NCBI GenBank assembly: GCA_963618495.1
Contig: CAVESF010000001.1
Coordinates: 62,001-126,000, forward strand
Direction: 5' to 3'
DNA: 64,000 bases
Source of the DNA: Apopatosoma sp963618495
Lineage (GTDB): Bacteria > Bacillota > Clostridia > Oscillospirales > CAG-272
Shown here: positions 49,861 through 58,702 of the stretch, piece after piece
Position numbering within the stretch: the stretch's first letter is position 1
Layout: each line of letters starts with the position of its first letter
Translations under genes and position numbers: made by a program
The notes under the pieces: generated by a model
The model's database searches: none
The model's input: the letters and a program-made list of their open reading frames with translations, nothing else
What the model was told of the DNA's origin: nothing

Positions 49861-51489
49861 ATGAAAAAAGCACTGTCTCTCTTCCTTGCGGTGTCAATGC
49901 TTGTGCTTGCACTGCTTCTTGCCGCCTGCGGAGGAGAAAAAGAACCTGAAAACACGACAACCGGAGCAGACCCGCAAACTACGGAAAGCACCGTCGGCAC
50001 AAGTGGCACAAGCGGCACCGAAAAAACAGCCGCCACAACCGTCGATTCAGGAAAAACAACCGCTTCGACTAGCAGCACCGGTTCCACGGCTTCGGGCGAA
50101 ACAACAGGCGCGACCGTGCTTACAGGCAAAGAAAAACACCCTGACTTCATGGATGTCAACTTCGGCGGAAAAACTTTCAATTTCGCCACACAGAAAGGCT
50201 GGAGCGGCGGCTGGGACACATATGAGATATGCGCGGAAGCCACCGGAAGCGACGATCTTATCACAGAAGCCGTAATCAACAGAAACGCAGTGGTTGAGGA
50301 TCTCTACAACTGTAAAATAAGAGAAACAAAAAGCGACGATCCCGGAAGCCTTATTGACAATGATATCGCCCTCGGCACAAACAACTATGATTTTCTCATG
50401 CGGCTCTGGTTCAACACCTCATCCTCCCTCATGAACATCGCAAATCTCGATATAGACCTCACTCACAGCTGGTGGAATCAGGATTATATCGACGCTTTCA
50501 GCTTTGACTACAACGGCAAAAAGGTGCTCCACTCTATTTCAGGTAAGTTCAATCTCATCATGTACGATTCAATAAACACACTCTTCGTGGATATGGATGT
50601 ATATGACCGTGCCGTTGCCTCCGGCAAGACAAATATCGACCTCTATCAGACAGTAAAGGACGGCACATGGACTATAGAAAAGATGCTTGAGCTCATGGAT
50701 GCGGCAAGAGTCGATGTAAATGGTGACTCACAGCTGACTTTTGAGGACGGAGATATCTTCGGCTTCATCGCTCACAAAAATTCCATCTCGGAATATTCGT
50801 TCTTCTACTCAACGGGAATCAAGACCGTAACGAAAGATGAAAGCAATCAGTACGTCAGCATCAGCTCCTCAAATACCGATATGGCTTATGTAAGCAAGGT
50901 CATAGACGAGGCAAGCAAAATATACAAGAGTCCCTCCTTCGGCTCTATCGGCGAGACAAACAGCGTGAAGGCTCTGGCAAACGGTCAATCGCTCTTCAAT
51001 GCGCAGTGGACAATAAGACTTCATTCCGACCATGAGCTTGTAAACTACGGCATCGATTTCAGCGAAAAGCGCATCTCAGTCGTTCCGTATCCGAAATTTG
51101 ATGAAAATCAGGAGGACTATCATTCCTTCATCTTCAGCCGCGGCTACGGACTCCAGGTTTCCAAGTCCGTCACCGATCAGAAGGCTATCGCCCAGTTCCT
51201 CGAGGTATTCGGCTATCATTCCGAAATGCTTCTCTATCCCGAATACGTCAAGTGCATCAAGACCCAGTGCCTCTGCGATGACAATGCAGGTGAAATGCTC
51301 GAGATTGTTCTCAAATCCGCATTTGTTGATTTCGGTCATTTCTACACCCACATCGGCATAGTAAACCGCATAGGCAACATGATGTCAAGCGGCAAAAACA
51401 ATATATCTAAAGCCATCGCCTCCGCAAGCAAAGCGGCAGACGAAGCACTTGCAAACGTATCGAAGGAGCTCTCCAAAAATCTGAACTGA
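49861..51489 (+). CDS. Solute-binding-like lipoprotein, paralog 1 of 3
   Basis: A 542-residue surface lipoprotein. The signal peptide ends at lipid cysteine 23 (LLLAACGGEKEP), followed by a Thr/Ser/Ala-rich linker of about 60 residues and, from about 95, a folded domain resembling family 1 extracellular solute-binding proteins of ABC sugar importers. Landmarks shared by all three paralogs are HPDFMDVNFGGKTFNF, LDIDLTHSWWNQDYIDAFSF, IDLYQTVKDG and the C-terminal VFGYHSEMLLYPEY with KCIKTQCLCD. The linker would hold the domain away from the membrane. No permease or ATPase gene lies nearby, so it either uses a distant importer or acts as a binding protein alone. Ligand unknown. Confidence 0.72.
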   Translation: MKKALSLFLAVSMLVLALLLAACGGEKEPENTTTGADPQTTESTVGTSGTSGTEKTAATTVDSGKTTASTSSTGSTASGETTGATVLTGKEKHPDFMDVNFGGKTFNFATQKGWSGGWDTYEICAEATGSDDLITEAVINRNAVVEDLYNCKIRETKSDDPGSLIDNDIALGTNNYDFLMRLWFNTSSSLMNIANLDIDLTHSWWNQDYIDAFSFDYNGKKVLHSISGKFNLIMYDSINTLFVDMDVYDRAVASGKTNIDLYQTVKDGTWTIEKMLELMDAARVDVNGDSQLTFEDGDIFGFIAHKNSISEYSFFYSTGIKTVTKDESNQYVSISSSNTDMAYVSKVIDEASKIYKSPSFGSIGETNSVKALANGQSLFNAQWTIRLHSDHELVNYGIDFSEKRISVVPYPKFDENQEDYHSFIFSRGYGLQVSKSVTDQKAIAQFLEVFGYHSEMLLYPEYVKCIKTQCLCDDNAGEMLEIVLKSAFVDFGHFYTHIGIVNRIGNMMSSGKNNISKAIASASKAADEALANVSKELSKNLN

Positions 51490-51521
51490 CCTTTTCTCCT
51501 CACACCCCACAAATATCCGAA

Positions 51522-51546
51522 AATATTTTGATTTTTTCAAAATATT
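51522..51546. repeat. Perfect inverted repeat between lipoprotein genes 1 and 2
   Basis: AATATTTTGA (51522-51531) and TCAAAATATT (51537-51546) around five T. It lies 33 bases before the start codon of paralog 2, so it may be an operator or a leader hairpin. Confidence 0.4.
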
Positions 51547-51578
51547 GAAATATATAATTATGAAAGGAAGAAACCCAT

Positions 51579-53198
51579 ATGAAAAAAGCTCTGTCTCTCT
51601 TCCTCGCGGCGTCAATGCTTGTGCTTGCACTGCTGCTCGCCGCCTGCGGAGGAGAAAAGGAACCTGAAAACACGACAACGGCAAGCAACAAGCAGACGAC
51701 AGAAAGCACCGTCAGCACAAGCGGCACCGAAAAAACAGCCGCCACAACCGTCGATTCAGGCAAGACAACCGCTTCGACAAGCGGCACCGAGTCTACAACC
51801 TCGGGCGAAGCAACGGGTACGACCGTGCTCACGGGCAAGGAAAAGCACCCCGATTTCATGGATGTCAACTTCGGCGGAAAAACCTTCAATTTTGCCGTTT
51901 CCAAAGGCTGGAGCGGAGGCTGGGACTGCTATGAGATATACGCAGAAGCAACCGGAAACGACGATCTGATAACAGAGGCGATAATCAACCGAAATTCCGT
52001 TGTCGAAAGCCTCTATAACTGCAAGATAAGGGATACCAAGACAGACGGTCCCGGAAGCCTTCTCGACAACGATATTGCGCTGGGAACACATAATTACGAC
52101 TTTATGATGAAGCTCTTCTATAATGTTCCAAGCTCATGCATGAATATCGCAAATCTCGATATAGACCTCACTCACAGCTGGTGGAATCAGGATTATATCG
52201 ATGCCTTCAGCTTCACATATGAGGGCACAAAGGTTCTTCATTCTCTCTCCGGCAAATTCAATCTGATCATGTATGATTCCATAGTGACAATGTTTGCTGA
52301 TATGGATGTTTACGATCGTGCCGTCGCCTCCGGCAAAACGAATATCGACCTTTATCAGACAGTAAAAGACGGAAAGTGGACAATAGACACCATGCTCGCG
52401 CTCATGGAAGCGGCAAAAGTCGATGCAAACGGCGACTCGCAGATGAGCTTTGAGGACGGAGATGTCTACGGCTTCCTCGTAAATGCAAATATTCTCCCTC
52501 AGCTCGGCTTCGTTTACGGTGCGGGAATCAAAACCGTAATCAAGGATGAAAACGATGCCTATGTCAGCCTGAATACAACAAATACGGATATTTCGTATGT
52601 AAACGGCGTTATAGATAAAGCCGCATCGGTATTCAAGAGTCCCGCCTTCGGTCAGATAGGCGAGCTCAATACGGTCAAAGCCGTTGCAAACGGACAGTCG
52701 CTCTTCAATGTTCAGTGGCTGATAAGACTGCATTCCGATGATGAGCTGATAAACTACGGTATTGACTTCAGCGAAAAGCGCATTTCCGTTATCCCCTTCC
52801 CGAAGTACAGCGAGGATCAGGAGGAATACGGCACATTCATATGCAATCGCGGATATGGTCTCATGGTTTCCAAAGCCATAACAGATCTCTCGGCAACGGC
52901 TCAGTTCCTCGAAGTATTCGGCTATCATTCCGAAATGCTTCTCTACCCCGAATATATCAAGTGCATCAAGACTCAGTGCCTCTGTGATGAAGATGCAGGC
53001 GAAATGCTCGATATCGTTCTGAAATCCGCCCGTTGCGACTACGGCATCTGGAACAGCCATACAGGTCTCATCGGCAGAATCGGCGAAATGATAACAAGCG
53101 GAAAGAACATTTTTTCCAAGGCTATCGCTACCTCTTCCAAGACCTGCCAGAACGCTCTCGACCAAACTATGAGCGACACATACAAAAAGATGAACTGA
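51579..53198 (+). CDS. Solute-binding-like lipoprotein, paralog 2 of 3
   Basis: A 539-residue copy of the preceding gene. The signal peptide and lipobox are nearly the same (cysteine 23), and the Ser/Thr-rich linker shares many words, such as GTEKTAATTVDSGKTT. The binding domain diverges more, especially in residues about 310-400. Cysteines in KCIKTQCLCD are conserved. It follows paralog 1 by 90 bases, which hold an inverted repeat, and ends before a strong terminator, so paralogs 1 and 2 may share a transcript while paralog 3 is separate. The gene has clearly arisen by tandem duplication. Confidence 0.72.
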   Translation: MKKALSLFLAASMLVLALLLAACGGEKEPENTTTASNKQTTESTVSTSGTEKTAATTVDSGKTTASTSGTESTTSGEATGTTVLTGKEKHPDFMDVNFGGKTFNFAVSKGWSGGWDCYEIYAEATGNDDLITEAIINRNSVVESLYNCKIRDTKTDGPGSLLDNDIALGTHNYDFMMKLFYNVPSSCMNIANLDIDLTHSWWNQDYIDAFSFTYEGTKVLHSLSGKFNLIMYDSIVTMFADMDVYDRAVASGKTNIDLYQTVKDGKWTIDTMLALMEAAKVDANGDSQMSFEDGDVYGFLVNANILPQLGFVYGAGIKTVIKDENDAYVSLNTTNTDISYVNGVIDKAASVFKSPAFGQIGELNTVKAVANGQSLFNVQWLIRLHSDDELINYGIDFSEKRISVIPFPKYSEDQEEYGTFICNRGYGLMVSKAITDLSATAQFLEVFGYHSEMLLYPEYIKCIKTQCLCDEDAGEMLDIVLKSARCDYGIWNSHTGLIGRIGEMITSGKNIFSKAIATSSKTCQNALDQTMSDTYKKMN

Positions 53199-53247
53199 TT
53201 TTCAAGTAATGTATATAGAAATCGATGCATTAACTTTGCCAAGCAGC

Positions 53248-53279
53248 AAAAAAGCAGGAGCTCACGTTCCTGCTTTTTT
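53248..53279 (+). terminator. Terminator after lipoprotein paralog 2
   Basis: AAAAAAGCAGGA (53248-53259) and TCCTGCTTTTTT (53268-53279), eight-base loop. Confidence 0.8.
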
Positions 53280-53298
53280 GCATAAAATTACTTTGGCT

Positions 53299-53321
53299 GA
53301 TTTGTGCATGACGCACAAATC
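53299..53321. repeat. Second hairpin before lipoprotein paralog 3
   Basis: GATTTGTGC (53299-53307) and GCACAAATC (53313-53321) with a five-base loop. No T tail follows, so it is not a typical terminator; it may be an operator. Confidence 0.4.
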
Positions 53322-53461
53322 AAATTTCCCGATTTTGCTCTGCTTTTGCTTTTCGTATTTGTTTTTTTGCTAATATCACAGTAAGTCCACGGCGATGTTG
53401 ACTTGACCGCCGCAAAGTAATATAATATTTATAAATAATAATAAAATCAAAGGACGGCAAT

Positions 53462-55078
53462 ATGAAAAGAATAATTTCGGTATTACTCACCATATCATTT
53501 GTTCTGTGTCTGTTGCTTTTAGCATCCTGCGGGAAAGAAACCCCTGATGCCACAAGCAACAGCAAAGCTACAGGAGATGTAACCACCTCAGCCGAAGCAT
53601 CGGCTACGACCAAATCATCGGCGGCAACATCCGACACCGCAACGGAAAGCAAAGCGACCGCCTCCTCCGGCGAAACGACGGTCACCGACAGCAGTACAAC
53701 CGCACTCACAGGCAAGGAAAAGCACCCTGATTTCATGGATGTGAACTTCGGAGGAAAAACCTTCAACTTCGCTGTTCAGCAGGGCTGGAGCGGCGGCTGG
53801 GACTGTTATGAAATATATGCGGAAGCCACAGGCGACGACAATATCATAACCGAAGCCATAATAAGCAGAAATTCCATAGTGGAAAGCCTCTACAACTGTA
53901 AGATAAAGCAGACTCAATCGGACGATACGCGTGCTCTGATAAGCACCGACAGAGCAACCGGACAGCATAACTATGATTTTTCCATGCGTCTCTGGTATGA
54001 ATACGGTATGCAGTGCTATAATATCGCGGCGCTCGATATCGATCTTACTCACAGCTGGTGGAACCAGGACTACATCGATGCTTTCAGCTTCACATACGAG
54101 GGGACAAAGGTTGTACATTCGCTCTCTGGCAAGTTCAATCTGAATATGTATGATTCGGTAGTCACGATGTTTGCCGATATGGATATATATGACCGCGCAA
54201 AAGCCGCAGGCAAAACAGACATTGATCTCTATCAGACAGTAAAATCCGGCAAATGGACTGTCGACAAAATGCTCACGCTCATGGAAGCGGTTCGCACGGA
54301 TGTGGACGGCAACTCGCAGATGGCATATGAGGACGGCGATATTTTCGGTTTGCTCATAAATCCGAATGTAAAATGCCATTTCGGTCTCTTCTACGGCTTC
54401 GGTTTAAAGAGCATCGTGAAAAACGAAAACGACCAATATGTCTGCATGGACGGAAGCAATACGGATCTCTCGTTTGTAAGCGGTCTGATTGATCTCGCAG
54501 GCTCGGTTTACAAAAATTCCGCCTTCGGCTCCACAGGTGAGCTGAACAGCGTAAACGCTCTCGCAAACGGGCAGGCGCTCTTCAATGTGCAGTGGCTCTA
54601 CAGACTTCATTCCGACAATGAGCTGATAAACTACGGTATCAAATTCGATGAGAAGCGGCTTGCTGTCGTTCCCTTCCCGAAATATGACGAATCACAGGAA
54701 AACTACGGCACATATGTTTCAAACCGCGGCTACGGAATCCGTGTTCCCGACACGATACTGAACCCGAACGAAGCGGCGCAGTTCCTTGAGGTATTCGGCT
54801 ATCATTCCGAAATGCTTCTCTATCCCGAATATATCAAGTGCATAAAGACCCAGTGCCTCTGCGACGAGGGTGCGGGTGAAATGCTCGATATAGTCCTCAG
54901 CTCTCTCAATTTCGACTACGGTGTCTTCAATGAAAATACAGGCTTCAACGGCAGAGTCTGCGACATGATAGTCACCGGCAAAAACAACCTTGCAAAGGCG
55001 ACTGCCTCCGCGGCAAAATCCTGCAATGAAGCCCTCGAAGACGCCATGAAAAACACATATACAAAAACAAAACACTGA
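53462..55078 (+). CDS. Solute-binding-like lipoprotein, paralog 3 of 3
   Basis: A 538-residue third copy. The signal peptide (LLLLASCGKETP, cysteine 23) and linker differ more from the other two, yet the core keeps HPDFMDVNFGGKTFNF, LTHSWWNQDYIDAFSF, the KFNLNMYDSVVTMFADMDIY stretch and the final FGYHSEMLLYPEY with KCIKTQCLCD. It is separated from paralog 2 by a terminator and a hairpin and so is probably transcribed on its own. Convergent to it lie two sugar isomerase/epimerase-like genes, which suggests the ligand is a sugar or sugar derivative. Confidence 0.72.
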   Translation: MKRIISVLLTISFVLCLLLLASCGKETPDATSNSKATGDVTTSAEASATTKSSAATSDTATESKATASSGETTVTDSSTTALTGKEKHPDFMDVNFGGKTFNFAVQQGWSGGWDCYEIYAEATGDDNIITEAIISRNSIVESLYNCKIKQTQSDDTRALISTDRATGQHNYDFSMRLWYEYGMQCYNIAALDIDLTHSWWNQDYIDAFSFTYEGTKVVHSLSGKFNLNMYDSVVTMFADMDIYDRAKAAGKTDIDLYQTVKSGKWTVDKMLTLMEAVRTDVDGNSQMAYEDGDIFGLLINPNVKCHFGLFYGFGLKSIVKNENDQYVCMDGSNTDLSFVSGLIDLAGSVYKNSAFGSTGELNSVNALANGQALFNVQWLYRLHSDNELINYGIKFDEKRLAVVPFPKYDESQENYGTYVSNRGYGIRVPDTILNPNEAAQFLEVFGYHSEMLLYPEYIKCIKTQCLCDEGAGEMLDIVLSSLNFDYGVFNENTGFNGRVCDMIVTGKNNLAKATASAAKSCNEALEDAMKNTYTKTKH

Positions 55079-55081
55079 CGC

Positions 55082-55125
55082 AAAAGCCCTTGCCCGATCG
55101 CATCAGATCAGGCAAGGGCTTTTAT
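55082..55125. terminator. Bidirectional terminator between lipoprotein 3 and isomerase
   Basis: AAAAGCCCTTGCC (55082-55094) and GGCAAGGGCTTTT (55111-55123), with GATC/GATC inside the loop. It serves both convergent genes. Confidence 0.8.
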
Positions 55126-55140
55126 TATCACCGCTTTTTA

Positions 55141-56079
55141 TTATTTTGCGTTTCTTATTTCGGCTATTCTCTTATCGAAATATCTGCCTGTGTCCGCCGT
55201 CCATTTCAGCATTGCGGGAAGCAAATCCGTCGGCACTTTTCTGTACTGCCCTGCCGTCTCAAAGCTGAGCGTGCCGTTATAGCCGATATCGGCAAGCCCG
55301 CGTATGAATCTCTCCCAGATCACTACACCCATATACGGGATAACATGGTTATCGTCTATGCCGTCATTATCATGAATATGGAGCGTCACGAGGCGGTCAC
55401 CGAGCTCTGTTATTGCCTCGTAATTATCAAGTCCGCAGAGCACAAGATGACCGATATCAAGGCAGAAGCCGAAAAGCTTTTCTCCGGATATTTCGTTGAG
55501 ACGGTCGATATATCTGCAGGCATCGCTCATATCTGAGCAGACCGTGCGGTATATTTTCTTTGTCTGCCAATCCTGCCCCCACATGTTTTCAAGGCAACAT
55601 GTGATATGGTATTTGCGAAGAAGCGGAATGAATGTGGAATAAAAAGGAATGTTCATCTCAAATTCCTCTGCTCTTGTCGTCGGATTCAGCTTCATGCTTC
55701 CCTCAAAGAGCGGATGAATGACTATTTTGTCGCAATCAAAAAGGCGGCATATTTCTATGGATGTCTTTCCCCAGCGCAGACCGCGTTCGTTTGCCTCATC
55801 CAGTCCGCGGAAGCCGAGCGGAAACGGCGCATGAACCTGCCCTATCTTCACGCCTGTGCGTTTGCTTGCCGCATTGACGGCATCGACAAACGGCATATAT
55901 CCCTCTTCGCTTGCAAAGAAAGGGTCTTCTGTGCCGTTGCGAAGCTCGCTCCATGACAGCTTGGGACGATCGTCAAGATTGAGGTCAACGCAGTCAAAGC
56001 CTGCGTCGCGATACGCGTCAAAAGCACCGTCTATTCCGAGTGCGTCTATTGTATGAGCTGTCTGTACACCTATTTTCAT
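55141..56079 (-). CDS. Sugar phosphate isomerase/epimerase-like TIM barrel, paralog 1
   Basis: A 312-residue protein of the xylose-isomerase-like TIM-barrel superfamily (the group with IolE, Hyi and UxuA-related epimerases). Landmarks are GFDCVDLNLDDRPKLSW, IGQVHAPFPLG, CDKIVIHPLFEGS, ENMWGQDWQ and CLDIGHLVLCG, ending with VTLHIHDNDG and LSFETAGQ. His, Glu and Asp residues in these motifs are the usual metal ligands. The reaction may be an epimerisation of a sugar or inositol derivative, but cannot be fixed. It has its own promoter and is a paralog of the next gene (both 312 residues). Confidence 0.82.
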   Translation of the reverse strand: MKIGVQTAHTIDALGIDGAFDAYRDAGFDCVDLNLDDRPKLSWSELRNGTEDPFFASEEGYMPFVDAVNAASKRTGVKIGQVHAPFPLGFRGLDEANERGLRWGKTSIEICRLFDCDKIVIHPLFEGSMKLNPTTRAEEFEMNIPFYSTFIPLLRKYHITCCLENMWGQDWQTKKIYRTVCSDMSDACRYIDRLNEISGEKLFGFCLDIGHLVLCGLDNYEAITELGDRLVTLHIHDNDGIDDNHVIPYMGVVIWERFIRGLADIGYNGTLSFETAGQYRKVPTDLLPAMLKWTADTGRYFDKRIAEIRNAK

Positions 56080-56120
56080 CTTAAGGATTCCTCCGTTTTA
56101 TTAAAATAATTTACACCTGA

Positions 56121-56149
56121 AGTATAGCACAAGCACATGATAAAGTCAA
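56121..56149 (-). promoter_or_regulatory. Promoter of isomerase paralog 1
   Basis: TTGACT (56149-56144) and TATACT (56126-56121) on the minus strand, 17 bases apart. It resembles the paralog 2 promoter. Confidence 0.5.
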
Positions 56150-56165
56150 GACAAAACGAATATTT

Positions 56166-56203
56166 AAAAAAGCATTACGGCATGAATACCGCAATGCTTT
56201 TTT
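56166..56203 (-). terminator. Terminator of isomerase paralog 2
   Basis: AAAAAAGCATTACGG (56166-56180) pairs with CCGCAATGCTTTTTT (56189-56203) around a short loop; on the minus strand TTTTTT follows the stem. Confidence 0.75.
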
Positions 56204-56204
56204 G

Positions 56205-57143
56205 TCATTTTGCAGCTCTTATCTCCGATATCTTCTTATCAAAATATCTGCCTATATCGGCTGTCCATCCGAGTGCCGTTGTAATGAAATCGTTGGGTAC
56301 GGCTTTATACTGACCGAAGGTTTCAAAATTGAGGCTTCCCTCATAATCCGATTCGGCAATGCCGTGAATAAATCTGTCCCATACGGTAACTCCCGCATAC
56401 GGAATAACATGATTATCCTCTGTGCCGTGGTTATCATTGATATGGAGCGCTACAAGCCTGTCTCCGAGAGCCTCTATGGCGTCCTTGGTGTCAAGTCCGA
56501 CAAGAGTGAGATGTCCCGTATCGAGGCAGAAGCCGAAAAGCTTCTCCCCAGCAATATTATTGAGATAGTCTATATATTTGCACGCGTCGTTCATGTCGCA
56601 ACACACGCCGCTGTAAATCTTCTTTGTGGTATAATCCAGCCTCCAGATGTTTTCAAGGCAGCATGTCACCTTATATTTTTTGAGCTGCGGGATAAGCGCG
56701 GTATACATCGGAATATTCATTTCCCATTCTTCGGCTCTTGAGGAAGGATTCATTCTCATGCTGTTGCGGTGCAGGGGATGAACAACGAGCTTATCGCAAC
56801 CGAGAAGTCCGCATATTTCAATGCAGATATTGCCCCATTCTATTCCGCGGGCATTCATTTTTTCATTGCCCCATTCACCGAGCGGAAAAGGTGCGTGCGC
56901 CTGTCCTATTGTAAGTCCTGTGCGCTCGCATGCGGCTTTTATAGTATTCACATATGCCATATAGTTTTTTCTGTCACCGAAAAACGGGTCTTCGTCCCCG
57001 TTCAGCTTTTCTCTCCATGAAATGGTGACATTTTCATCAATTCCCAGATCAAGGCAGTCAAAGCCGGCTTTGCGGTATGCGTCAAAGGCGGCATCCACAC
57101 CGAGCACTCCGATTGTATATCCGGTCTGTACGCTTAATTTCAT
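56205..57143 (-). CDS. Sugar phosphate isomerase/epimerase-like TIM barrel, paralog 2
   Basis: A 312-residue paralog of the previous gene, same length and order of motifs: GFDCLDLGIDENVTISW, IGQAHAPFPLGEW, CDKLVVHPLHRNS, ENIWRLDYT, CLDTGHLTLVG, VALHINDNHG and LNFETFGQ. Almost all candidate metal-binding and catalytic positions agree between the two, so both are probably active, with different substrate pockets. Stop and start codons, 62-base promoter layout and direction are alike, a sign of recent tandem duplication. Confidence 0.82.
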   Translation of the reverse strand: MKLSVQTGYTIGVLGVDAAFDAYRKAGFDCLDLGIDENVTISWREKLNGDEDPFFGDRKNYMAYVNTIKAACERTGLTIGQAHAPFPLGEWGNEKMNARGIEWGNICIEICGLLGCDKLVVHPLHRNSMRMNPSSRAEEWEMNIPMYTALIPQLKKYKVTCCLENIWRLDYTTKKIYSGVCCDMNDACKYIDYLNNIAGEKLFGFCLDTGHLTLVGLDTKDAIEALGDRLVALHINDNHGTEDNHVIPYAGVTVWDRFIHGIAESDYEGSLNFETFGQYKAVPNDFITTALGWTADIGRYFDKKISEIRAAK

Positions 57144-57186
57144 TGTTTTTCAATCCTCCGTTTGGAAAAAGTATTTTTACATTTGA

Positions 57187-57215
57187 AGTTTAGCACAATC
57201 ATGTTGAAAAGTCAA
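57187..57215 (-). promoter_or_regulatory. Promoter of isomerase paralog 2
   Basis: TTGACT (57215-57210) and TAAACT (57192-57187) on the minus strand, 17 bases apart; the flank TTGTGCTA(A/T)ACTTCA is shared with paralog 1. Confidence 0.5.
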
Positions 57216-57224
57216 GCATAATAC

Positions 57225-57253
57225 TTGACAAAAAAACTTTTTTGTAGCATAAT
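57225..57253 (+). promoter_or_regulatory. Promoter of the RNHCP-gpsA-GH13 genes
   Basis: TTGACA (57225-57230) and CATAAT (57248-57253), 17 bases apart. Confidence 0.5.
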
Positions 57254-57275
57254 ATTATAAGAAAAATGCTCGGAG

Positions 57276-57614
57276 GTGAGATATACGGAGCAAAAGCTTT
57301 TCACGAAAAACGACGGCTCATTCATCTGCAGAAATTGCGGTCTCGAGGTTCATCCGCTCGGCTACAGTTCGCGCAATCATTGCCCGAGATGTCTCTGCTC
57401 GCTTCATGTTGATATAAATCCGGGCGACAGGGCAAATCCGTGCGGCGGTATAATGCGTCCGATAAGGGTCGAGCCCGATGCGAAAAAGGGTTATATCATC
57501 ATTCACAAATGCGAAAAATGCGGCGCGATAAAGCGAAACCGCGCGGCGCATGAGGCAAAGGTTCAGCCGGATGACCTGAATCTGCTGATAAAGCTCACCT
57601 CGGGAAACTTCTGA
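57276..57614 (+). CDS. RNHCP-domain zinc protein
   Basis: A protein of about 112 residues. It has the family signature RNHCPRCLCSLHVD followed by PGDRANPCGGIMRP, and cysteine pairs CRNC and CEKC that should bind zinc. Function of the RNHCP family is unknown. The start is uncertain: the GTG at 57276 lies within GGAGGTGA, which looks like the ribosome-binding site itself. The natural start by spacing would be ACG at 57285, giving TEQKLFTKN, one base away from ATG. It leads a plus-strand group with the dehydrogenase 33 bases later. Confidence 0.75.
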   Translation: MRYTEQKLFTKNDGSFICRNCGLEVHPLGYSSRNHCPRCLCSLHVDINPGDRANPCGGIMRPIRVEPDAKKGYIIIHKCEKCGAIKRNRAAHEAKVQPDDLNLLIKLTSGNF

Positions 57615-57647
57615 AAAAGAAATTTTAATTCGAAAGGAAAAATAAAA

Positions 57648-58682
57648 ATGGCAGTAATCACAGTAATCGGCGCAGGCATGATGGGCAGCGCCATAACCTT
57701 CCCCGCCGCCGACAACGGCAACACAATAAGAATCGTAGGCACTCCGCTCGACCGCAAGATAATCGACCACGCAAGAGCGACAGGCGAGCATCTCACGCTG
57801 AAGAGAAAAATGCCCGCAGGCATCACATACTATCAGTATGAGGAGTTTGCAGAAGCACTGAACGGCGCAGACCTGCTCATCGGCGGCGTTTCTTCATTCG
57901 GTCTCGATTGGTTCATCGAAAATGTAATCCCCGTTATTCCCGAGGAGCTTTCCGTGCTTTCGATAACAAAAGGCATGGTTCATCTCGGAGGCGGCAAGCT
58001 TGTTTCATATCCCGAAGTCTACCGCACAAAGACAGACAAAAAAATTTCCTTCAACGCAGTCGGAGGTCCCTGCACAAGCTATGAGCTTGCCGACCATGAC
58101 CCGACAGAAGTTACATTCTGCGGCGAAAATATAGAAGAGCTCCGCTGGATTCGCTCCCTCTTTGAAACAGATTACTATCATGTAAGCCTCTCGACCGATG
58201 TACGTGGCGTTGAATGCGCCGTTGCACTGAAAAATGCATATGCGCTCGGCGTTTCGCTCGCCATCGGTATGTCATATAAGCGCGAGGGCAGACAGTTTGA
58301 GCATTACAATTCGCAGGCAGCGCTCTTCGGTCAGGCTGTAAAGGAAATGATTCGTCTGCTCGATATCTGCGAGGGCGGACCCGAAAATATCACGCTCGGC
58401 GCGGGCGACCTCTATGTCACCGTATTCGGCGGAAGAACTCGCCGCATCGGTACTCTTCTCGGCGAGGGCATGTCCTTTGACGACGCTATGGAAACTCTCA
58501 AGGGCGTAACGCTTGAATCCATCGTTATCGCCGGCAGAACGGCAGAGGCTGTCAAGGAGCTTATCGCCGCAGGCAAAGCGGCAAAGGAGCAGTTCCCTCT
58601 CATTCTGCATATAGACGAACTCATCTCTCAGGGTAAGACTGTCAATATCCCGTGGGATGCTTTTGAAACGGAAAAATTCTGA
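57648..58682 (+). CDS. NAD(P)-dependent glycerol-3-phosphate dehydrogenase-like protein
   Basis: A 344-residue Rossmann enzyme of the GpsA group: nucleotide loop GAGMMGSAITFPAADNG, KGMVHLGGG, the substrate region NAVGGPCTSYELADHD, and the family stretch GVECAVALKNAYALGVSLAIG with the catalytic lysine, then TLGAGDLYVTVFGGRTR. GpsA makes sn-glycerol-3-phosphate for lipid synthesis. This is a variant subgroup found in Clostridia, since the GPCTS loop replaces the more usual GPSHAEE. The neighbouring GH13 glucosidase and this gene are 20 bases apart, so a sugar-linked role is also possible. Confidence 0.8.
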   Translation: MAVITVIGAGMMGSAITFPAADNGNTIRIVGTPLDRKIIDHARATGEHLTLKRKMPAGITYYQYEEFAEALNGADLLIGGVSSFGLDWFIENVIPVIPEELSVLSITKGMVHLGGGKLVSYPEVYRTKTDKKISFNAVGGPCTSYELADHDPTEVTFCGENIEELRWIRSLFETDYYHVSLSTDVRGVECAVALKNAYALGVSLAIGMSYKREGRQFEHYNSQAALFGQAVKEMIRLLDICEGGPENITLGAGDLYVTVFGGRTRRIGTLLGEGMSFDDAMETLKGVTLESIVIAGRTAEAVKELIAAGKAAKEQFPLILHIDELISQGKTVNIPWDAFETEKF

Positions 58683-58702
58683 TTTTATAAAGCGAGGTAA
58701 AA

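Noticed and set aside
52134..53165. Open frame of 343 codons opposite lipoprotein paralog 2
   Set aside because: Similar shadows appear opposite paralogs 1 and 3, and arise from the repeated codons of these paralogs.
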